Numbered from the stretch's first letter, positions 26,896-36,343 are shown. The stretch is 64,000 bases of DNA from Paenibacillus rubinfantis (GCF_001486505.1 NZ_LN909065.1:620001-684000); one strand, 5' to 3'. Made by a program: numbers and translations. The notes: generated by a model from the letters alone, not told the origin.

Positions 26896-27780
26896 TTAAT
26901 TCTTCTCCACCCGTCTGGCCGCTGCCGCCGCCTGTTTCAGCCGTTCCACCGTCCCCGGCGGAGCCGTACGTCCGCCCAAATCGCCGTGAAAAACAACGCC
27001 CTGCCGCTCACCGTGATAATCGGACCCGCCGGTTACGATCAGCCCGTACTGCTCGGCCATCGCGGCATAACGGAGCTCCTCCTCCGGCCCATGGTCGGAG
27101 TGATACACTTCAATCCCGTCCGGCTTCCCGCCTTCCAGGATGGACCGCACCAGCTCGTCGTCCCCGTACAACCCCGGGTGAGCCAGCACCGACGCGCCGC
27201 CTCCCTCGCGGATCCACGCGATCGCTTCCTCCGGCGCAATGCGCGGCAGCGAGGCGTATCCCGGTTTGCCTTCGGCCAAATACCGCTCAAACGCCTCCCG
27301 CATATCAGCCACATACCCCTTGTGGACGAGCACATCGGCGATATGGGGCCGGCCCAGGCTTTCCTCTGGACGCAGCGGCCGGGCCAGCCCGGCCTTCACT
27401 TCCTCCAGCGTAATTTCAAGGCCTAATTGCTGCAGCTTGGCGATGATCAGCTCATTCCGCTCCTCCCGAACCGAACGAAGCCGGGACAAGCGTTCCTGCA
27501 GCCGTTGATCCTCGAGATTCAGGAAGTACCCCAGCACGTGAATGTCTTTGCCTCCGGCACGGGTGCTGATCTCGATCCCGGGGACAACGTCTACGCCAAA
27601 CTCCTTCCCAGCCTTCAGAGCCTCTTCGATCCCGGCGACGGTATCGTGATCCGTAATGGCTAAGCCCGTTAGCCCTTTCTCCTTCGCCAACCTCACATTT
27701 TCCGCCGGCTTATTCATCCCGTCCGAAGCTTGGGTATGTGAATGCAGGTCATACCGATCGCTTGCCGATTGTGGTTCCAT
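26896..27780 (-). CDS. PHP domain phosphoesterase (YciV/TrpH-like)
   Basis: A 294-residue PHP-domain protein with all metal-ligand motifs: DLHSHTQASDG, ITDHDT, GIEIS, LGRPHIA, LAHPG and GGSDYHG. Relatives such as E. coli YciV/RNase AM are 5'-3' exoribonucleases or nucleotide 3',5'-bisphosphate phosphatases; which activity applies here cannot be told from sequence. It lies 31 nt behind the LysR gene on the same strand, so the two may be cotranscribed. Confidence 0.88.
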   Translation of the reverse strand: MEPQSASDRYDLHSHTQASDGMNKPAENVRLAKEKGLTGLAITDHDTVAGIEEALKAGKEFGVDVVPGIEISTRAGGKDIHVLGYFLNLEDQRLQERLSRLRSVREERNELIIAKLQQLGLEITLEEVKAGLARPLRPEESLGRPHIADVLVHKGYVADMREAFERYLAEGKPGYASLPRIAPEEAIAWIREGGGASVLAHPGLYGDDELVRSILEGGKPDGIEVYHSDHGPEEELRYAAMAEQYGLIVTGGSDYHGERQGVVFHGDLGGRTAPPGTVERLKQAAAAARRVEKN

Positions 27781-27811
27781 GCTATCCCATCCTTTGTGTT
27801 CACCATCATTT

Positions 27812-28717
27812 TTAAGTGGTTTGCGGAAACTCCCGCAGGAACGTCAAAAATGTCACCGCAGTTACCGGCAGCAACGTAGATTTCAAATGGATCGAATAAA
27901 ACATCCGCTTGAACGACAGCCCTTCGATATCCAGCACCTCCAGCAGTCCGAGCGCTTTCTCATGCTTAACGGAGCTCGGTGAAATAATCGTGATGCCAAT
28001 CCCGGCCTCGACCGCGGATTTTACCGCCCCGGTGCTGCCGAGCTCCATTACGGTGCGGATTTGGCCAATATCGACGCCCCGCCTCCGCATTTCGTCCTCC
28101 ATCACCTGCCGGGTGCCGGAGCCCTTCTCCCGCAGCACATACGGATACTGAATCGCTTCCTCCACCGTAACGGTCCTTCTCCCGGACAACGGGTGACCGG
28201 CGGGAACGATTAGCTTCAGCTCATCCTCCATGACGGGCTCGGATACCATGTCCGGATGCTGAACCGGCGCTTCAACCAAACCGAAGTTCAACTGGTGGTT
28301 CATGATCTCCTCAATAATTTGCGTCGTATTGATCACCTTCATAACGACCGAGATATGCGGATACCGCTGTCCGAATGGGCCCAACAAACGGGGCAGGACG
28401 TATTCCCCGATCGTCAGGCTGGAGCCAAGCTGCAGCCGCCCCTCCAGCATGGACGTATGCCGCGACATGGCCTGCTCCGTTTCGCGAATGAGTTCCACAC
28501 TTTGGCGCGCAAACGGAAGCAAGGTTTGACCGGCTTCCGTGAGTTCGATTTTTTTCGTGGATCGGATCAGCAACTTGGTGCCAAAATAGTCCTCCAGCGA
28601 TTGGATTTGCATCGTGACCGCAGGCTGTGTCATGTGCAGCGACTGGGCCGCTGCCGAGAAGCTGCCCCGCTGCGCCACCGTATAGAAGATATGAAGCTGG
28701 TGGTAGTTCAACGCCAT
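27812..28717 (-). CDS. LysR family transcriptional regulator (CysL/CbbR-like)
   Basis: A 301-residue LysR-type regulator: winged helix-turn-helix in residues 3-62 (HQLHIFYTVAQRGSFSAAAQSLHMTQPAVTMQ shortened here to its type), then a periplasmic-binding-like effector domain (about 90-295). The fold of the effector domain, with VVMKVINTTQIIEEIMNHQL and an EKGSGTRQVMEDEM segment, resembles the CysL/YeiE branch. ATG 28717 follows GGGGAG; an upstream in-frame extension crosses the terminator of the previous gene and is discarded. The regulated genes are not evident; the downstream PHP gene is a candidate. Confidence 0.87.
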   Translation of the reverse strand: MALNYHQLHIFYTVAQRGSFSAAAQSLHMTQPAVTMQIQSLEDYFGTKLLIRSTKKIELTEAGQTLLPFARQSVELIRETEQAMSRHTSMLEGRLQLGSSLTIGEYVLPRLLGPFGQRYPHISVVMKVINTTQIIEEIMNHQLNFGLVEAPVQHPDMVSEPVMEDELKLIVPAGHPLSGRRTVTVEEAIQYPYVLREKGSGTRQVMEDEMRRRGVDIGQIRTVMELGSTGAVKSAVEAGIGITIISPSSVKHEKALGLLEVLDIEGLSFKRMFYSIHLKSTLLPVTAVTFLTFLREFPQTT

Positions 28718-28765
28718 CGTCCGGCACTCCCCTTTCTTTCCCTTACAATAGCATGCCCGGGCCAA

Positions 28766-28795
28766 CAAAAAAAGCATGCCGCTTCCCGGCATGCT
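28766..28795 (-). terminator. Terminator after the 145-aa hypothetical gene
   Basis: AGCATGCCG-GGAAG-CGGCATGCT followed by seven T on the minus strand. Confidence 0.88.
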
Positions 28796-28832
28796 GGATT
28801 CCATATCGTCTGTATCTTCTTCCTTTGGCACC

Positions 28833-29270
28833 CTAGCGGCGCTTACGACTGTTCTTCATCAGCGTCATCCGACGGGAATGGCGAAGCCAGGAATAATAGG
28901 ATTTCAAATCGCGCAGTTCGATGGTCTCCGACATCCGCCCCAGAAAGGTTACGATGATCATGCGATGCATCGGGCGACCGGAAAGATCGAACTCGCCGGG
29001 AATTTCCGCGAATTCAGCCACCATCACAAGATCGTCATCAATCAGATAGACATCCTCTTCCTTCCGGTAGTACGGCGTAATCCGTCCCTGTTTCAAGCAT
29101 TCCCAAGCCCATCCGGCAATCTGTTCAAAACCGATGTTGTCCCGATCGATCCGGTCCTGATATCGGAGCTTAGCATGATTGGTCACTACGATGTCGGCAA
29201 CTCTCTTGTCCCCTAGCGTAATATGGAAGGATTCATAGGTTCTCCAGCGTTCCGTTGCCCTGTCTCTCAT
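28833..29270 (-). CDS. Conserved hypothetical protein, 145 aa
   Basis: I do not recognise a named family. The protein is hydrophilic, with no signal peptide or membrane helix. An N-terminal alpha/beta stretch (IVVTNHAKLRYQDRID...IGFEQIAGWAWECL) recalls the DUF4258-like fold in which a conserved His and Arg bind the start of a 'HA..R...R' motif: TNHAKLRYQDRI is visible at about residue 35. The C-terminus is strongly basic (SRRMTLMKNSRKRR), suggesting nucleic acid contact. ATG 29270 follows AGGTG; a GTG four codons earlier is possible. It is a single-gene unit with its own terminator. Confidence 0.7.
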   Translation of the reverse strand: MRDRATERWRTYESFHITLGDKRVADIVVTNHAKLRYQDRIDRDNIGFEQIAGWAWECLKQGRITPYYRKEEDVYLIDDDLVMVAEFAEIPGEFDLSGRPMHRMIIVTFLGRMSETIELRDLKSYYSWLRHSRRMTLMKNSRKRR

Positions 29271-29474
29271 GCCGCACCTCACATTAAATAGGTCTGTAAA
29301 AATAGAAGATTTACGAATTAGGTCTTTTTAACTAAGCACTTTCGCCTATTATATTACATCAGTCCCTAATTTTCCACAAGATCAAAGCGCTATTTTTCCA
29401 AGAAAAAGGAGTTTCTTGGAACCTTTGGCCTATTCACTGACCCGAGTCATTTGTCCTATAAGTGTTTTTCTCGC

Positions 29475-29511
29475 AAAAAAAAGCCGCGCAACGAATGAAT
29501 CGCTGCGCGGC
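29475..29511 (-). terminator. Terminator after ylbG
   Basis: GCCGCGCA pairs with TGCGCGGC across a 13-nt loop region that can also pair partly, followed by eight T on the minus strand. The rest of 29271-29546 shows no gene. Confidence 0.88.
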
Positions 29512-29546
29512 CTCGACGTTCCGGTTGCTTTGTGGTCCTCCGATTT

Positions 29547-29810
29547 CTACAATCCGTAGAAGCGGGTTTTGTCCGGGACATCCTTGCTGTATTCGGTTTT
29601 GATCTCCCCACGGTACGACCGCTCGATTTTGCGCACGTAGGAAAGCTTGCGAATGTTCCGCATCGTTTCCTCCGCCCGGTCGGCGTTCACATACATCACG
29701 ACATAATGCATGCGTCGGGACAGATAATGCACGCTTCCGTATTTATCCAAGTTCCTTGCTGCTTTTAAGTCGCTTACCCAAATGATATAGCCTGTACGCT
29801 CCGGAAACAT
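29547..29810 (-). CDS. ylbG: YlbG family protein (DUF2129)
   Basis: An 87-residue cytosolic protein of the YlbG family, function unknown. The family pattern GYIIWVSDLKAARNLDKYGSVHYLS followed by MHYVVMYVNADRAEETMRNIRKLSYVRKIE is clear. ATG 29810 follows GGGAGGGGG. It sits just downstream of ylbF, as in Bacillus, though a terminator-like hairpin lies between them. Confidence 0.9.
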   Translation of the reverse strand: MFPERTGYIIWVSDLKAARNLDKYGSVHYLSRRMHYVVMYVNADRAEETMRNIRKLSYVRKIERSYRGEIKTEYSKDVPDKTRFYGL

Positions 29811-29839
29811 GACTTTCCCCCTCCCGTTCCTCAACTATT

Positions 29840-29885
29840 GAAAATTCCGGAAAGTCGCGGTACTGCCGCTTCTTCCGGAATTTTC
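29840..29885 (-). terminator. Hairpin between ylbF and ylbG
   Basis: GAAAATTCCGGAA and TTCCGGAATTTTC arms enclose about 20 nt; the arm itself ends in TTTTC on the minus strand. It may partly terminate ylbF transcripts. Confidence 0.6.
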
Positions 29886-29902
29886 GGCTACTGCCTATGC
29901 CA

Positions 29903-30340
29903 TTAGCCGCAGCCGCAACTTCCGCCGCTGCCACATCCGCCTTTGGGGTTCGGATCATTGCTTGGCACCTTGATCGTATCGGAAACGGCATAAGCAATCA
30001 TTTCCGACATCTGGTGGAGAATGTCATCCAGTTCGGCCTCCGCTGCTTTAAAGCTGCGGACCGCCTCGAAACGCTCTAATTCCCGCTCGACCTCAGCCAC
30101 TTTATCCTTGGCCTCGTGATAGTTGGGGTGAAAGTGTCCAAAGCGCTCGGTCTCCCGGAACAGCTCCTTCTGAGCCTCCAGCTTCTTGACCCATGCCTGA
30201 ATCTCGCTATCCTCCTCCACGCGCTGCTTCCAATACAAGTAATCGGAAACGGCGGCGGATTGATTTATCATATCGCCTAATTCATAGGCGTTTGTCAGCA
30301 CTGCGGCCATGTCGACCGTGTTCTTTGCGATTACGCTCAT
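29903..30340 (-). CDS. ylbF: YlbF/RicF, Y-complex (RicAFT) subunit
   Basis: A 145-residue mainly helical protein of the YlbF/YmcA family. In Bacillus YlbF, YmcA and YaaT form the RicAFT complex, which carries Fe-S clusters, helps RNase Y mature operon mRNAs, and is needed for competence, sporulation and biofilm formation. The C-terminus here has the cysteine cluster GGCGSGGSCGCG, fitting the cluster-ligand tail of RicF. Charged heptads (residues 55-100) suggest a coiled coil. Confidence 0.9.
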   Translation of the reverse strand: MSVIAKNTVDMAAVLTNAYELGDMINQSAAVSDYLYWKQRVEEDSEIQAWVKKLEAQKELFRETERFGHFHPNYHEAKDKVAEVERELERFEAVRSFKAAEAELDDILHQMSEMIAYAVSDTIKVPSNDPNPKGGCGSGGSCGCG

Positions 30341-30448
30341 GAATTTTTCATCTCGCTTTTGCGGTTATTGTTCTACCTTAGGTAGACGACATTATCATAC
30401 CACAATCCTTTAGCGAGCAGAAGAGGTTCATCCTTCCTAATCTCCCGT

Positions 30449-32341
30449 TTAGCGTATTCCTGCCGGCAAGATCAAGCGAATCGCTTGCCAATCTTCGGGA
30501 GAGAGCACGGTTTCCTGCTCCGGATTCCCGGAAGAAGAAAGCAACCGCAACTTTACGCGCCAATCTGCATCCCCTTCCGCTACAAGTGGCACGCCAAGCA
30601 CCGTCTCCCCGCCGATTTGCAGCATGAGCTTGGTTCGCCAAGCCAAGGCGCGTTCCACCAGCTCCCGGGCCGTCGAAGCGTGATATCTACGCAGCTCCTT
30701 CCACCACATAGCGGGGATTTCGGACAATCCCGGAAACAATTCCTCAACGCTTGGCGAACCGAGCTCCGGCTCGTAAAAATGCAAATCCGCACCTTGATAG
30801 ATCCACCCCTGGCCGTCCTGCCGCGTAAACGCCTCGCCATCCTCCGTCAGCACTTCCGCCAGCTTCGGATATGTCGGCTCGTCGGGATCTGACGTTCGCC
30901 GATGAACCGGCGCCAATCGCTCACCGTCCAGGATCTTCAAGACCTCCGCCTCGCGATCCGGATTCACGAGAAAATGAAGCGGCCCGATTCGCTTCACCTG
31001 GTCTGCCAGCTGCGACAGGCTGGCGATACGATCCGCGGCGTCCGCATCCGCACAGCTGAGTAGCTTCGCATCGGCCAGCGTCGTCCGGCCGATTTCCCGC
31101 CCCCACTGGAGCAAGGCATCGCGAACAGGTTCCGGTACGAAGGCGGAATGCGCCTCTAGCAGCTGCAGAATCTCCTGCGCCGTACGTCCGAGCCGGCAAG
31201 CTTGCTCCAAGCCCGAGCGCGTCAAGCGGTAGACGCTCATCACGCCAGAGGAGACCAGCTCAGCGCAGGCCTCTAGCTCGAACCGGACGGCAAACGGAAC
31301 GTCCGGCGGGACGAACAGCTCGAAATCGGGCTGTACGATCAGCTTCCCCTTCGTCGTAGCGGAGGCCACCGAAGCGGATGTATCCCGTTCGATCAGCCAA
31401 CGGAACATCGCGCCGTCCTCCGGATGGCGGCCAAGCTCCAGCCAACCGCAGCCGCAAAGGGCTTCCAGCCACCCTTCGATCCAGGCTGCGCGCTCCGGCG
31501 TCGGTTCGCCCTCCAATCCCAGCAGACCCTGATCCTGGAGCGAACCAAGCAGCTCCTCCAGCGCATACCAGACACCGGGTTTGAGGTCCGGGGCTGCCAA
31601 TCGCAAGGCGACATGCTGCAGTCCGGCGTCAGCCGGGACATAACGCTGCAGCAGCTCACGCAGCAGGACGAGATTCATCGCCGACAGGTCCAAGGACAGC
31701 CAGGCTGCCAATCCCGGAGGATGAATCCGCCAGATTGCCCGCTCTTTAGCGATTAGCCCCAAGGCCTGCAGCAGGTCCAGCACGACGGCAAGGGCGGGTG
31801 AATAGACGTCCGCATGCGGAAACTTCAGCCGCAGACCGACGAGGTCCTCAGCTTTTATCGCCAACCGATCTTCCAACTTACTGCATTCCTTCTGATGGAT
31901 TGTCCCCTTCGCTGTCATTCGCAACCCGTTGCCGGAAATCCAGGTTAGTGCGCGGAACAGATCCAGCGCCAGGCCGGGTTTCGCTTCCCGGCTCAGCTCA
32001 ACACGCGCCGGATCCTGCTCTCGCAGCTCCACATACCCCCATGCGTTCACCATGCTTAGCAGCCGGTCCAGCGGTAAATAATACAGCTTCTCGCCCCAGG
32101 CTTTGCGCACTGCGGAGATAGCTCCGGAGCGCAGCAGCGCAGGGAGCGCCGCGCGAAGCTCCGCCCCGCTGACGCTTCCGGCCGCTGCGGCGTTGACCTG
32201 CTCCAGCTTAAACGGCTGGCCCGCATATCGATGAAACAGGAGCCGGAGCGCCTCGATCTCCGCTCTGTCCATAAGGGGCTCGTCCACCCTCTCCAACGGA
32301 GAATAACCTTCAAAGGCCGGCGTTCCCGATCCCCAGCTCAT
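30449..32341 (-). CDS. Helicase-associated protein coupled to XPB (Helicase_C_3-like)
   Basis: A 630-residue protein that I assign to the helicase-associated family commonly encoded beside bacterial XPB. It has no Walker A or B motif. Its N-terminal part is rich in winged-helix-like segments (ALRLLFHRYAGQPFKLEQVN, LRAALPALLRSGAI), and the C-terminal part contains the TTKGKLIVQPDFELFVPPDV stretch and the PLHFLVNPDREAEVLKIL stretch typical of that family. It begins with an ATG overlapping the XPB stop as ATGA, so the proteins are probably made in equal amounts and may act together. Many Leu/Glu-rich helices, no membrane segment. Confidence 0.75.
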   Translation of the reverse strand: MSWGSGTPAFEGYSPLERVDEPLMDRAEIEALRLLFHRYAGQPFKLEQVNAAAAGSVSGAELRAALPALLRSGAISAVRKAWGEKLYYLPLDRLLSMVNAWGYVELREQDPARVELSREAKPGLALDLFRALTWISGNGLRMTAKGTIHQKECSKLEDRLAIKAEDLVGLRLKFPHADVYSPALAVVLDLLQALGLIAKERAIWRIHPPGLAAWLSLDLSAMNLVLLRELLQRYVPADAGLQHVALRLAAPDLKPGVWYALEELLGSLQDQGLLGLEGEPTPERAAWIEGWLEALCGCGWLELGRHPEDGAMFRWLIERDTSASVASATTKGKLIVQPDFELFVPPDVPFAVRFELEACAELVSSGVMSVYRLTRSGLEQACRLGRTAQEILQLLEAHSAFVPEPVRDALLQWGREIGRTTLADAKLLSCADADAADRIASLSQLADQVKRIGPLHFLVNPDREAEVLKILDGERLAPVHRRTSDPDEPTYPKLAEVLTEDGEAFTRQDGQGWIYQGADLHFYEPELGSPSVEELFPGLSEIPAMWWKELRRYHASTARELVERALAWRTKLMLQIGGETVLGVPLVAEGDADWRVKLRLLSSSGNPEQETVLSPEDWQAIRLILPAGIR

Positions 32342-34032
32342 GCTTCCACCCCCTCAGATTCCCGCTGTACCGCATATTCGTATCCTTGCTCCAGCAGGAA
32401 TAACTGTCGCCGCAGCGCAAATTCCTGCTCCCGAGTATTCTCCGATACGATCGTATAAAAATAAGCCCGTCCGCCGTCCCGCTTCGGCCGGAGAATCCGG
32501 CCCAGACGCTGCGCCTCCTCTTGCCGCGAGCCAAAGCTCCCGGAAATTTGGATCGCCACGGACGCATCCGGCAAATCCACCGCGAAATTGGCGACTTTGG
32601 ACACCGCCAACACCGGCAGTTCCCCTTCGCGGAACGCTTGGAACAATCGGCCTCGTTCCGCTTGCGGCGTACTGCCGGTGATGAGCGGAACCTGAAGATC
32701 CCTGGCGATGCTTTGCAACTGGTCCAAATACTGCCCGATAATCAGCACCTGACGGCCCCGATGCCGGTCCAGGAGCCGCCGCACGATCTCGTTCTTGTAC
32801 GGATTCTCCGCAGCGATGCGAAACTTCTCCCGCCCTTCGGCCATAACGTATCGATCCAGATGAGGTTCGGGCATCGACACCCTAATTTCCTGGCAATCCA
32901 CCTGGGCGATAAACCCGCTCTCTTCGAGGGTTCGCCACGGGACATCGTACCGTTTTGGCCCGATCAGGGAGAAGACGTCCCGCTCGCAGCCGTCCTCGCG
33001 AATCAGAGTGGCGGTCAAGCCCAGGCGTCTCGTCGCCTGAATGTCGGCCGTCGCGCGGAAGATCGGCGCCGGAAGCAAATGTACTTCATCATAAATAATC
33101 AGGCCCCAGTCGCGTTCGTTAAACAAAGACATATGCTTAAAGCCTTCCTCTTTGCGCGTGCGATGGGTCAGAATTTGATAGGTGGACACGGTAACCGGCT
33201 TTACCTGCTTCTTCTCGCCCGAATATTCCCCGATCGCCTCCGCGGGCAGCGTGGTCTTGGAGGTTAGCTCGGAAATCCATTGGCGGACCGAAGTCACGTT
33301 GGAGGTTAGGATCAGCGTCTCGCACTGAAACTGCTCCATCGCCGCCAAACCAACCACAGTTTTTCCCGCGCCGCAGGGGAGCACGACCACACCGCTGCCG
33401 CCGTCGTCCGCCTTGCCGGCAAATGCGGAAACTGCCTCCTGTTGATAAGGTCTAAGCCGGAACGGCCGGCCTTCGGCCAACTCCTGCCGGAACGCAAACT
33501 CAAGGGTACGGCCTTGGTGATACCCGGCCTCGTCGAGCACGGGATAACCTAGCCGGGCAAGCTCCTGTTTTAAGTAGCCACGTTTAGAGGCGGGTAGACG
33601 AAGATGGCGCTCATCCGTTAAGTTCCATGTTCCTGCCGGCAAAACCAGTTGAGCCGCCACCCGCTCCAGCAGGCCGAACTCCCCGGCCCCGTTGTACTCC
33701 AATTCCAGTTGCTCCGGTTCACCGGGAACCGGACGCAGTTTGAACTGCCCATACCGGTCTATCCACCGGCGGATATCCTCGGCAGCACCGCTTGGCAGAC
33801 CATACCGGGCCATGGACGTGAGTTCTTCCAGCACCCCGTCCGCGGTGAATCCGCAGGAAGCGGCATGCCATAACGTAAGCGGAGTAATACGATATGTATG
33901 GTAATAGGCCGGGCTCTTCACCAACTCAGCATAATGGGACAACTGCTCCCGTGCCGTTTCGAAGCCGGGATGTTCCTTCTCCAGCAGCACCGTCAAATCT
34001 CGCTGAACGATGCAAGCTCCCGTTTCATTCAT
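32338..34032 (-). CDS. XPB/Rad25-type DNA repair helicase
   Basis: A 564-residue superfamily 2 helicase. The N-terminal XPB-specific region (1-185) precedes a core with PCGAGKT (219-225), the DEVH box (315-318), LTATLIREDG containing the XPB RED motif near 340, and C-terminal motifs ending in GRILRPKRDGGRAYFYTIVS. ATG 34032 follows AAAGGAGG and matches the family start; a longer frame enters the CBS-gene terminator. Archaeal and bacterial XPB unwinds DNA 3'-5' and in archaea pairs with the nuclease Bax1; here the partner gene is the helicase-associated protein with ATGA overlap. Confidence 0.9.
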   Translation of the reverse strand: MNETGACIVQRDLTVLLEKEHPGFETAREQLSHYAELVKSPAYYHTYRITPLTLWHAASCGFTADGVLEELTSMARYGLPSGAAEDIRRWIDRYGQFKLRPVPGEPEQLELEYNGAGEFGLLERVAAQLVLPAGTWNLTDERHLRLPASKRGYLKQELARLGYPVLDEAGYHQGRTLEFAFRQELAEGRPFRLRPYQQEAVSAFAGKADDGGSGVVVLPCGAGKTVVGLAAMEQFQCETLILTSNVTSVRQWISELTSKTTLPAEAIGEYSGEKKQVKPVTVSTYQILTHRTRKEEGFKHMSLFNERDWGLIIYDEVHLLPAPIFRATADIQATRRLGLTATLIREDGCERDVFSLIGPKRYDVPWRTLEESGFIAQVDCQEIRVSMPEPHLDRYVMAEGREKFRIAAENPYKNEIVRRLLDRHRGRQVLIIGQYLDQLQSIARDLQVPLITGSTPQAERGRLFQAFREGELPVLAVSKVANFAVDLPDASVAIQISGSFGSRQEEAQRLGRILRPKRDGGRAYFYTIVSENTREQEFALRRQLFLLEQGYEYAVQRESEGVEA

Positions 34033-34070
34033 CGGTTTGCCCTCCTTTAGGTCTTCCGGCCGCAGCCAGC

Positions 34071-34108
34071 AAAAAGAGAAGTCCGCCGCCACAGCCGCGA
34101 ACCTCTCC
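34071..34108 (-). terminator. Terminator after the CBS gene
   Basis: GAGAGGTTCGC pairs with GCGGACTTCTC using G-U pairs and is followed by TTTTTGC on the minus strand, 19 nt after the CBS stop and before the XPB start. Confidence 0.65.
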
Positions 34109-34126
34109 CGCTTGTTCCTCTTCGTC

Positions 34127-34549
34127 CTAGTGCACCTGCTCCGAAATTTCGGACAAAGCTTCCCCCGCATTGTCGGCAAAAATATGACGAACGGCCATAT
34201 CGCCGATCGATACGATCCCGATCAAGCGATCGCCTTCGCACACCGGAAGCCGGCGAACTTGCTGCTGGGCCATCAGTTCAGCCGCTTCATCCACCGACAT
34301 CTCGCGAGAGGCGGTCTTGATCCCTTTGGTCATCACTTCAGCCACCGCCGTGGAGCCCGGGCGTTTCTCGGCGATGCCGCGGATCACCAAATCCCGGTCG
34401 GTGATGACGCCGATCAGTTTATCGCCGCCTTCGACCACCGGAATAAAACCCGTGTCGTTTTCTTTCATTTTAACCGCCACTTCGTAGACATTGTCCTTTG
34501 GCGTCACGGTCACGACATCATGGGTCATGATTTCGCTAACTTTTTTCAA
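34127..34549 (-). CDS. Two-CBS-domain protein
   Basis: A 140-residue protein made only of two CBS domains (about 5-60 and 70-125), each with the pattern ImTxdvvtvtp...GvitdRDl. Stand-alone CBS pairs bind adenine nucleotides and act as energy or redox sensors, often under general-stress control in Bacillus (YhcV-like). No effector domain is present, so the partner is unknown. Single gene between the amidohydrolase and XPB units, with its own terminator. Confidence 0.88.
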   Translation of the reverse strand: MKKVSEIMTHDVVTVTPKDNVYEVAVKMKENDTGFIPVVEGGDKLIGVITDRDLVIRGIAEKRPGSTAVAEVMTKGIKTASREMSVDEAAELMAQQQVRRLPVCEGDRLIGIVSIGDMAVRHIFADNAGEALSEISEQVH

Positions 34550-34594
34550 CGTGAATCCCTCCTTCGGACATAGCGTGCCAAAGAAAGATTCAGT

Positions 34595-35764
34595 TTATGC
34601 GTGCTCGTTCTGATAGGATTCCGCCATGGCGGCCAGCAGACCCGCCGCGTGCAGCATGGCGTCCTCGTCAATGTCGAATTTCGGGTGATGGTGCGGGTAA
34701 ATGGCGCCCTTCTCAGGGTTTCCCGCCCCCACTAACATGAAGCATCCGGGCACCTGCTGCAAATAGTAAGCGAAATCCTCCGCCGGCATGATCTTTGGCG
34801 ACAGCTCGGCCCGCAAGCCAAACACACCGGGAGCCACCTGCATAAATCGCCGGTATTCCCCCTCATCGTTCACCAGGCTGGGATAACCCATCATATAGTT
34901 GATGTGGGCTTCCGCGCCGTACGCCGCCGCGGTGTTTTGGGCCAAGCCATGGATGCGTTCGCGAATCAGCGCCCTCGTCTCCTCGCGGAAGCACCGGACC
35001 GTACCGGACAGCCGGCAGCGGTCGGCGATGATATTTTGCGCCGTACCGCCCTGGATGGAGCCAATTGTCACAACGGCCGGATCCAACGGATCCACCGATC
35101 GGCTGACCACGCTTTGCAGCTGAAGCACCAGAGCCGAGGCTGCAACGACGCTGTCCACCGTTTTGTGCGGCATCCCCCCATGCCCCCCGCGTCCTTGAAC
35201 ATCGATAAAAAATTCATCGGTCGAGGCCATCAGTGGTCCCGGCGCGCTCGCCACGGTGCCGACTGGAACGGGCGTCCACAGGTGTACCCCGTAAATGACG
35301 TCCACCCCGTCCAGCGCCCCTTCCTCAATCATCGATTTCGCCCCGCCGGGGCATACCTCTTCCGCCGGTTGGAAGATCAGGCGAATCTCCCCGCGCAGCT
35401 TCGCCTTAGTCCGGCTATAATATTCCGCCAGCGCCAGCAGCGTTGCGGTATGCCCGTCATGACCGCAGGCGTGCATCACGCCGGGCTGCTGCGAGGCGTA
35501 TTCGCAGGTTTTCTCGTCCTGGATCGGCAGCGCGTCCATATCGGCCCGAAGCGCCACCGTTTTGCCGGGAAGCTCTCCCCGGATATGAGCCACGAGGCCA
35601 AATCCGCCGACATTGACGGTCGTTTCTATCCCCAACTTCTGCAAGATGCCGGCGATTTTCGCCGACGTCCCCTTTTCCATGAAGGAAAGCTCCGGATGGC
35701 GGTGAAAATGCCGCCGCCGCTCCACCATGGACGGAAACAACTCGCTCAACAGCTTCTCCTCCAT
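34595..35764 (-). CDS. M20D amidohydrolase (N-acyl-L-amino acid amidohydrolase type)
   Basis: A 389-residue zinc peptidase-family amidohydrolase. Visible motifs are RRRHFHRHPELSF, ALRADMDALPI, the metal-ligand MHACGHDGHTA, the catalytic Glu pair in QPAEE, and HHHPKFDIDEDA at the C-terminus. The dimerisation (lid) domain lies around 185-295. Relatives cleave N-acetyl amino acids, hippurate or indole-acetyl conjugates; substrate not predictable. Cytosolic, no signal peptide. Confidence 0.9.
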   Translation of the reverse strand: MEEKLLSELFPSMVERRRHFHRHPELSFMEKGTSAKIAGILQKLGIETTVNVGGFGLVAHIRGELPGKTVALRADMDALPIQDEKTCEYASQQPGVMHACGHDGHTATLLALAEYYSRTKAKLRGEIRLIFQPAEEVCPGGAKSMIEEGALDGVDVIYGVHLWTPVPVGTVASAPGPLMASTDEFFIDVQGRGGHGGMPHKTVDSVVAASALVLQLQSVVSRSVDPLDPAVVTIGSIQGGTAQNIIADRCRLSGTVRCFREETRALIRERIHGLAQNTAAAYGAEAHINYMMGYPSLVNDEGEYRRFMQVAPGVFGLRAELSPKIMPAEDFAYYLQQVPGCFMLVGAGNPEKGAIYPHHHPKFDIDEDAMLHAAGLLAAMAESYQNEHA

Positions 35765-35989
35765 TGTCCCACTCCTTTTTCTCCCACGATCTTATTTCAC
35801 TTATTGTAGCAGAAAACGGGTTCGTAGATCAGATCAACCTTGCGAGAAATCATTGATTTGCGAGGTTTTCCCATGCTTGCACAACCGATGGAAACATAAT
35901 ATCATGGGGATAAGTGTGATAAGTTTGAGGAAAGTTCACAATTTGACTGCGAACTTTTGAACCAATATTTTAAGGGGGCACTCTTTACA

Positions 35990-36331
35990 ATGATCGTGGA
36001 AAATACCGGATTGGACGGACTGCAAAGCGATTTGGCATTCTTGGACGAAGCAGCGGATAAGGTTGGTTTCGTACGCTGGCAATGGGAATATTACCGTGCT
36101 ACATACGATTTCAAAATCGAATACAATAACAGCGACTATTACCTCCGCATCAACACGCGGGCGGTAGAAGGCAAACTGGAACGTCCGGATACGGTACTGG
36201 CAATCGAAGCGGTCTACATGGGGCGGGCCACTTTTCCGCATGGATTGGAGTATGAATCGGAAATTCCTGCGCTGGTGATGAAGACCGCCAATCATAAATT
36301 GACGGAATTAAAGGAACTTCTTGAGGCCTAA
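35990..36331 (+). CDS. YugN-like family protein
   Basis: A 113-residue protein of the YugN-like family, function unknown. It has the family look FVRWQWEYYRATYDFKIE and YLRINTRAVEGKLE. ATG 35990 follows AAGGGGG at 11 nt. An inverted repeat AAAGTTC...GAACTTT lies about 30-55 nt upstream and could be an operator. ftsW follows 12 nt later on the same strand. Confidence 0.85.
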   Translation: MIVENTGLDGLQSDLAFLDEAADKVGFVRWQWEYYRATYDFKIEYNNSDYYLRINTRAVEGKLERPDTVLAIEAVYMGRATFPHGLEYESEIPALVMKTANHKLTELKELLEA

Positions 36332-36343
36332 GCGGTAGCGGCG

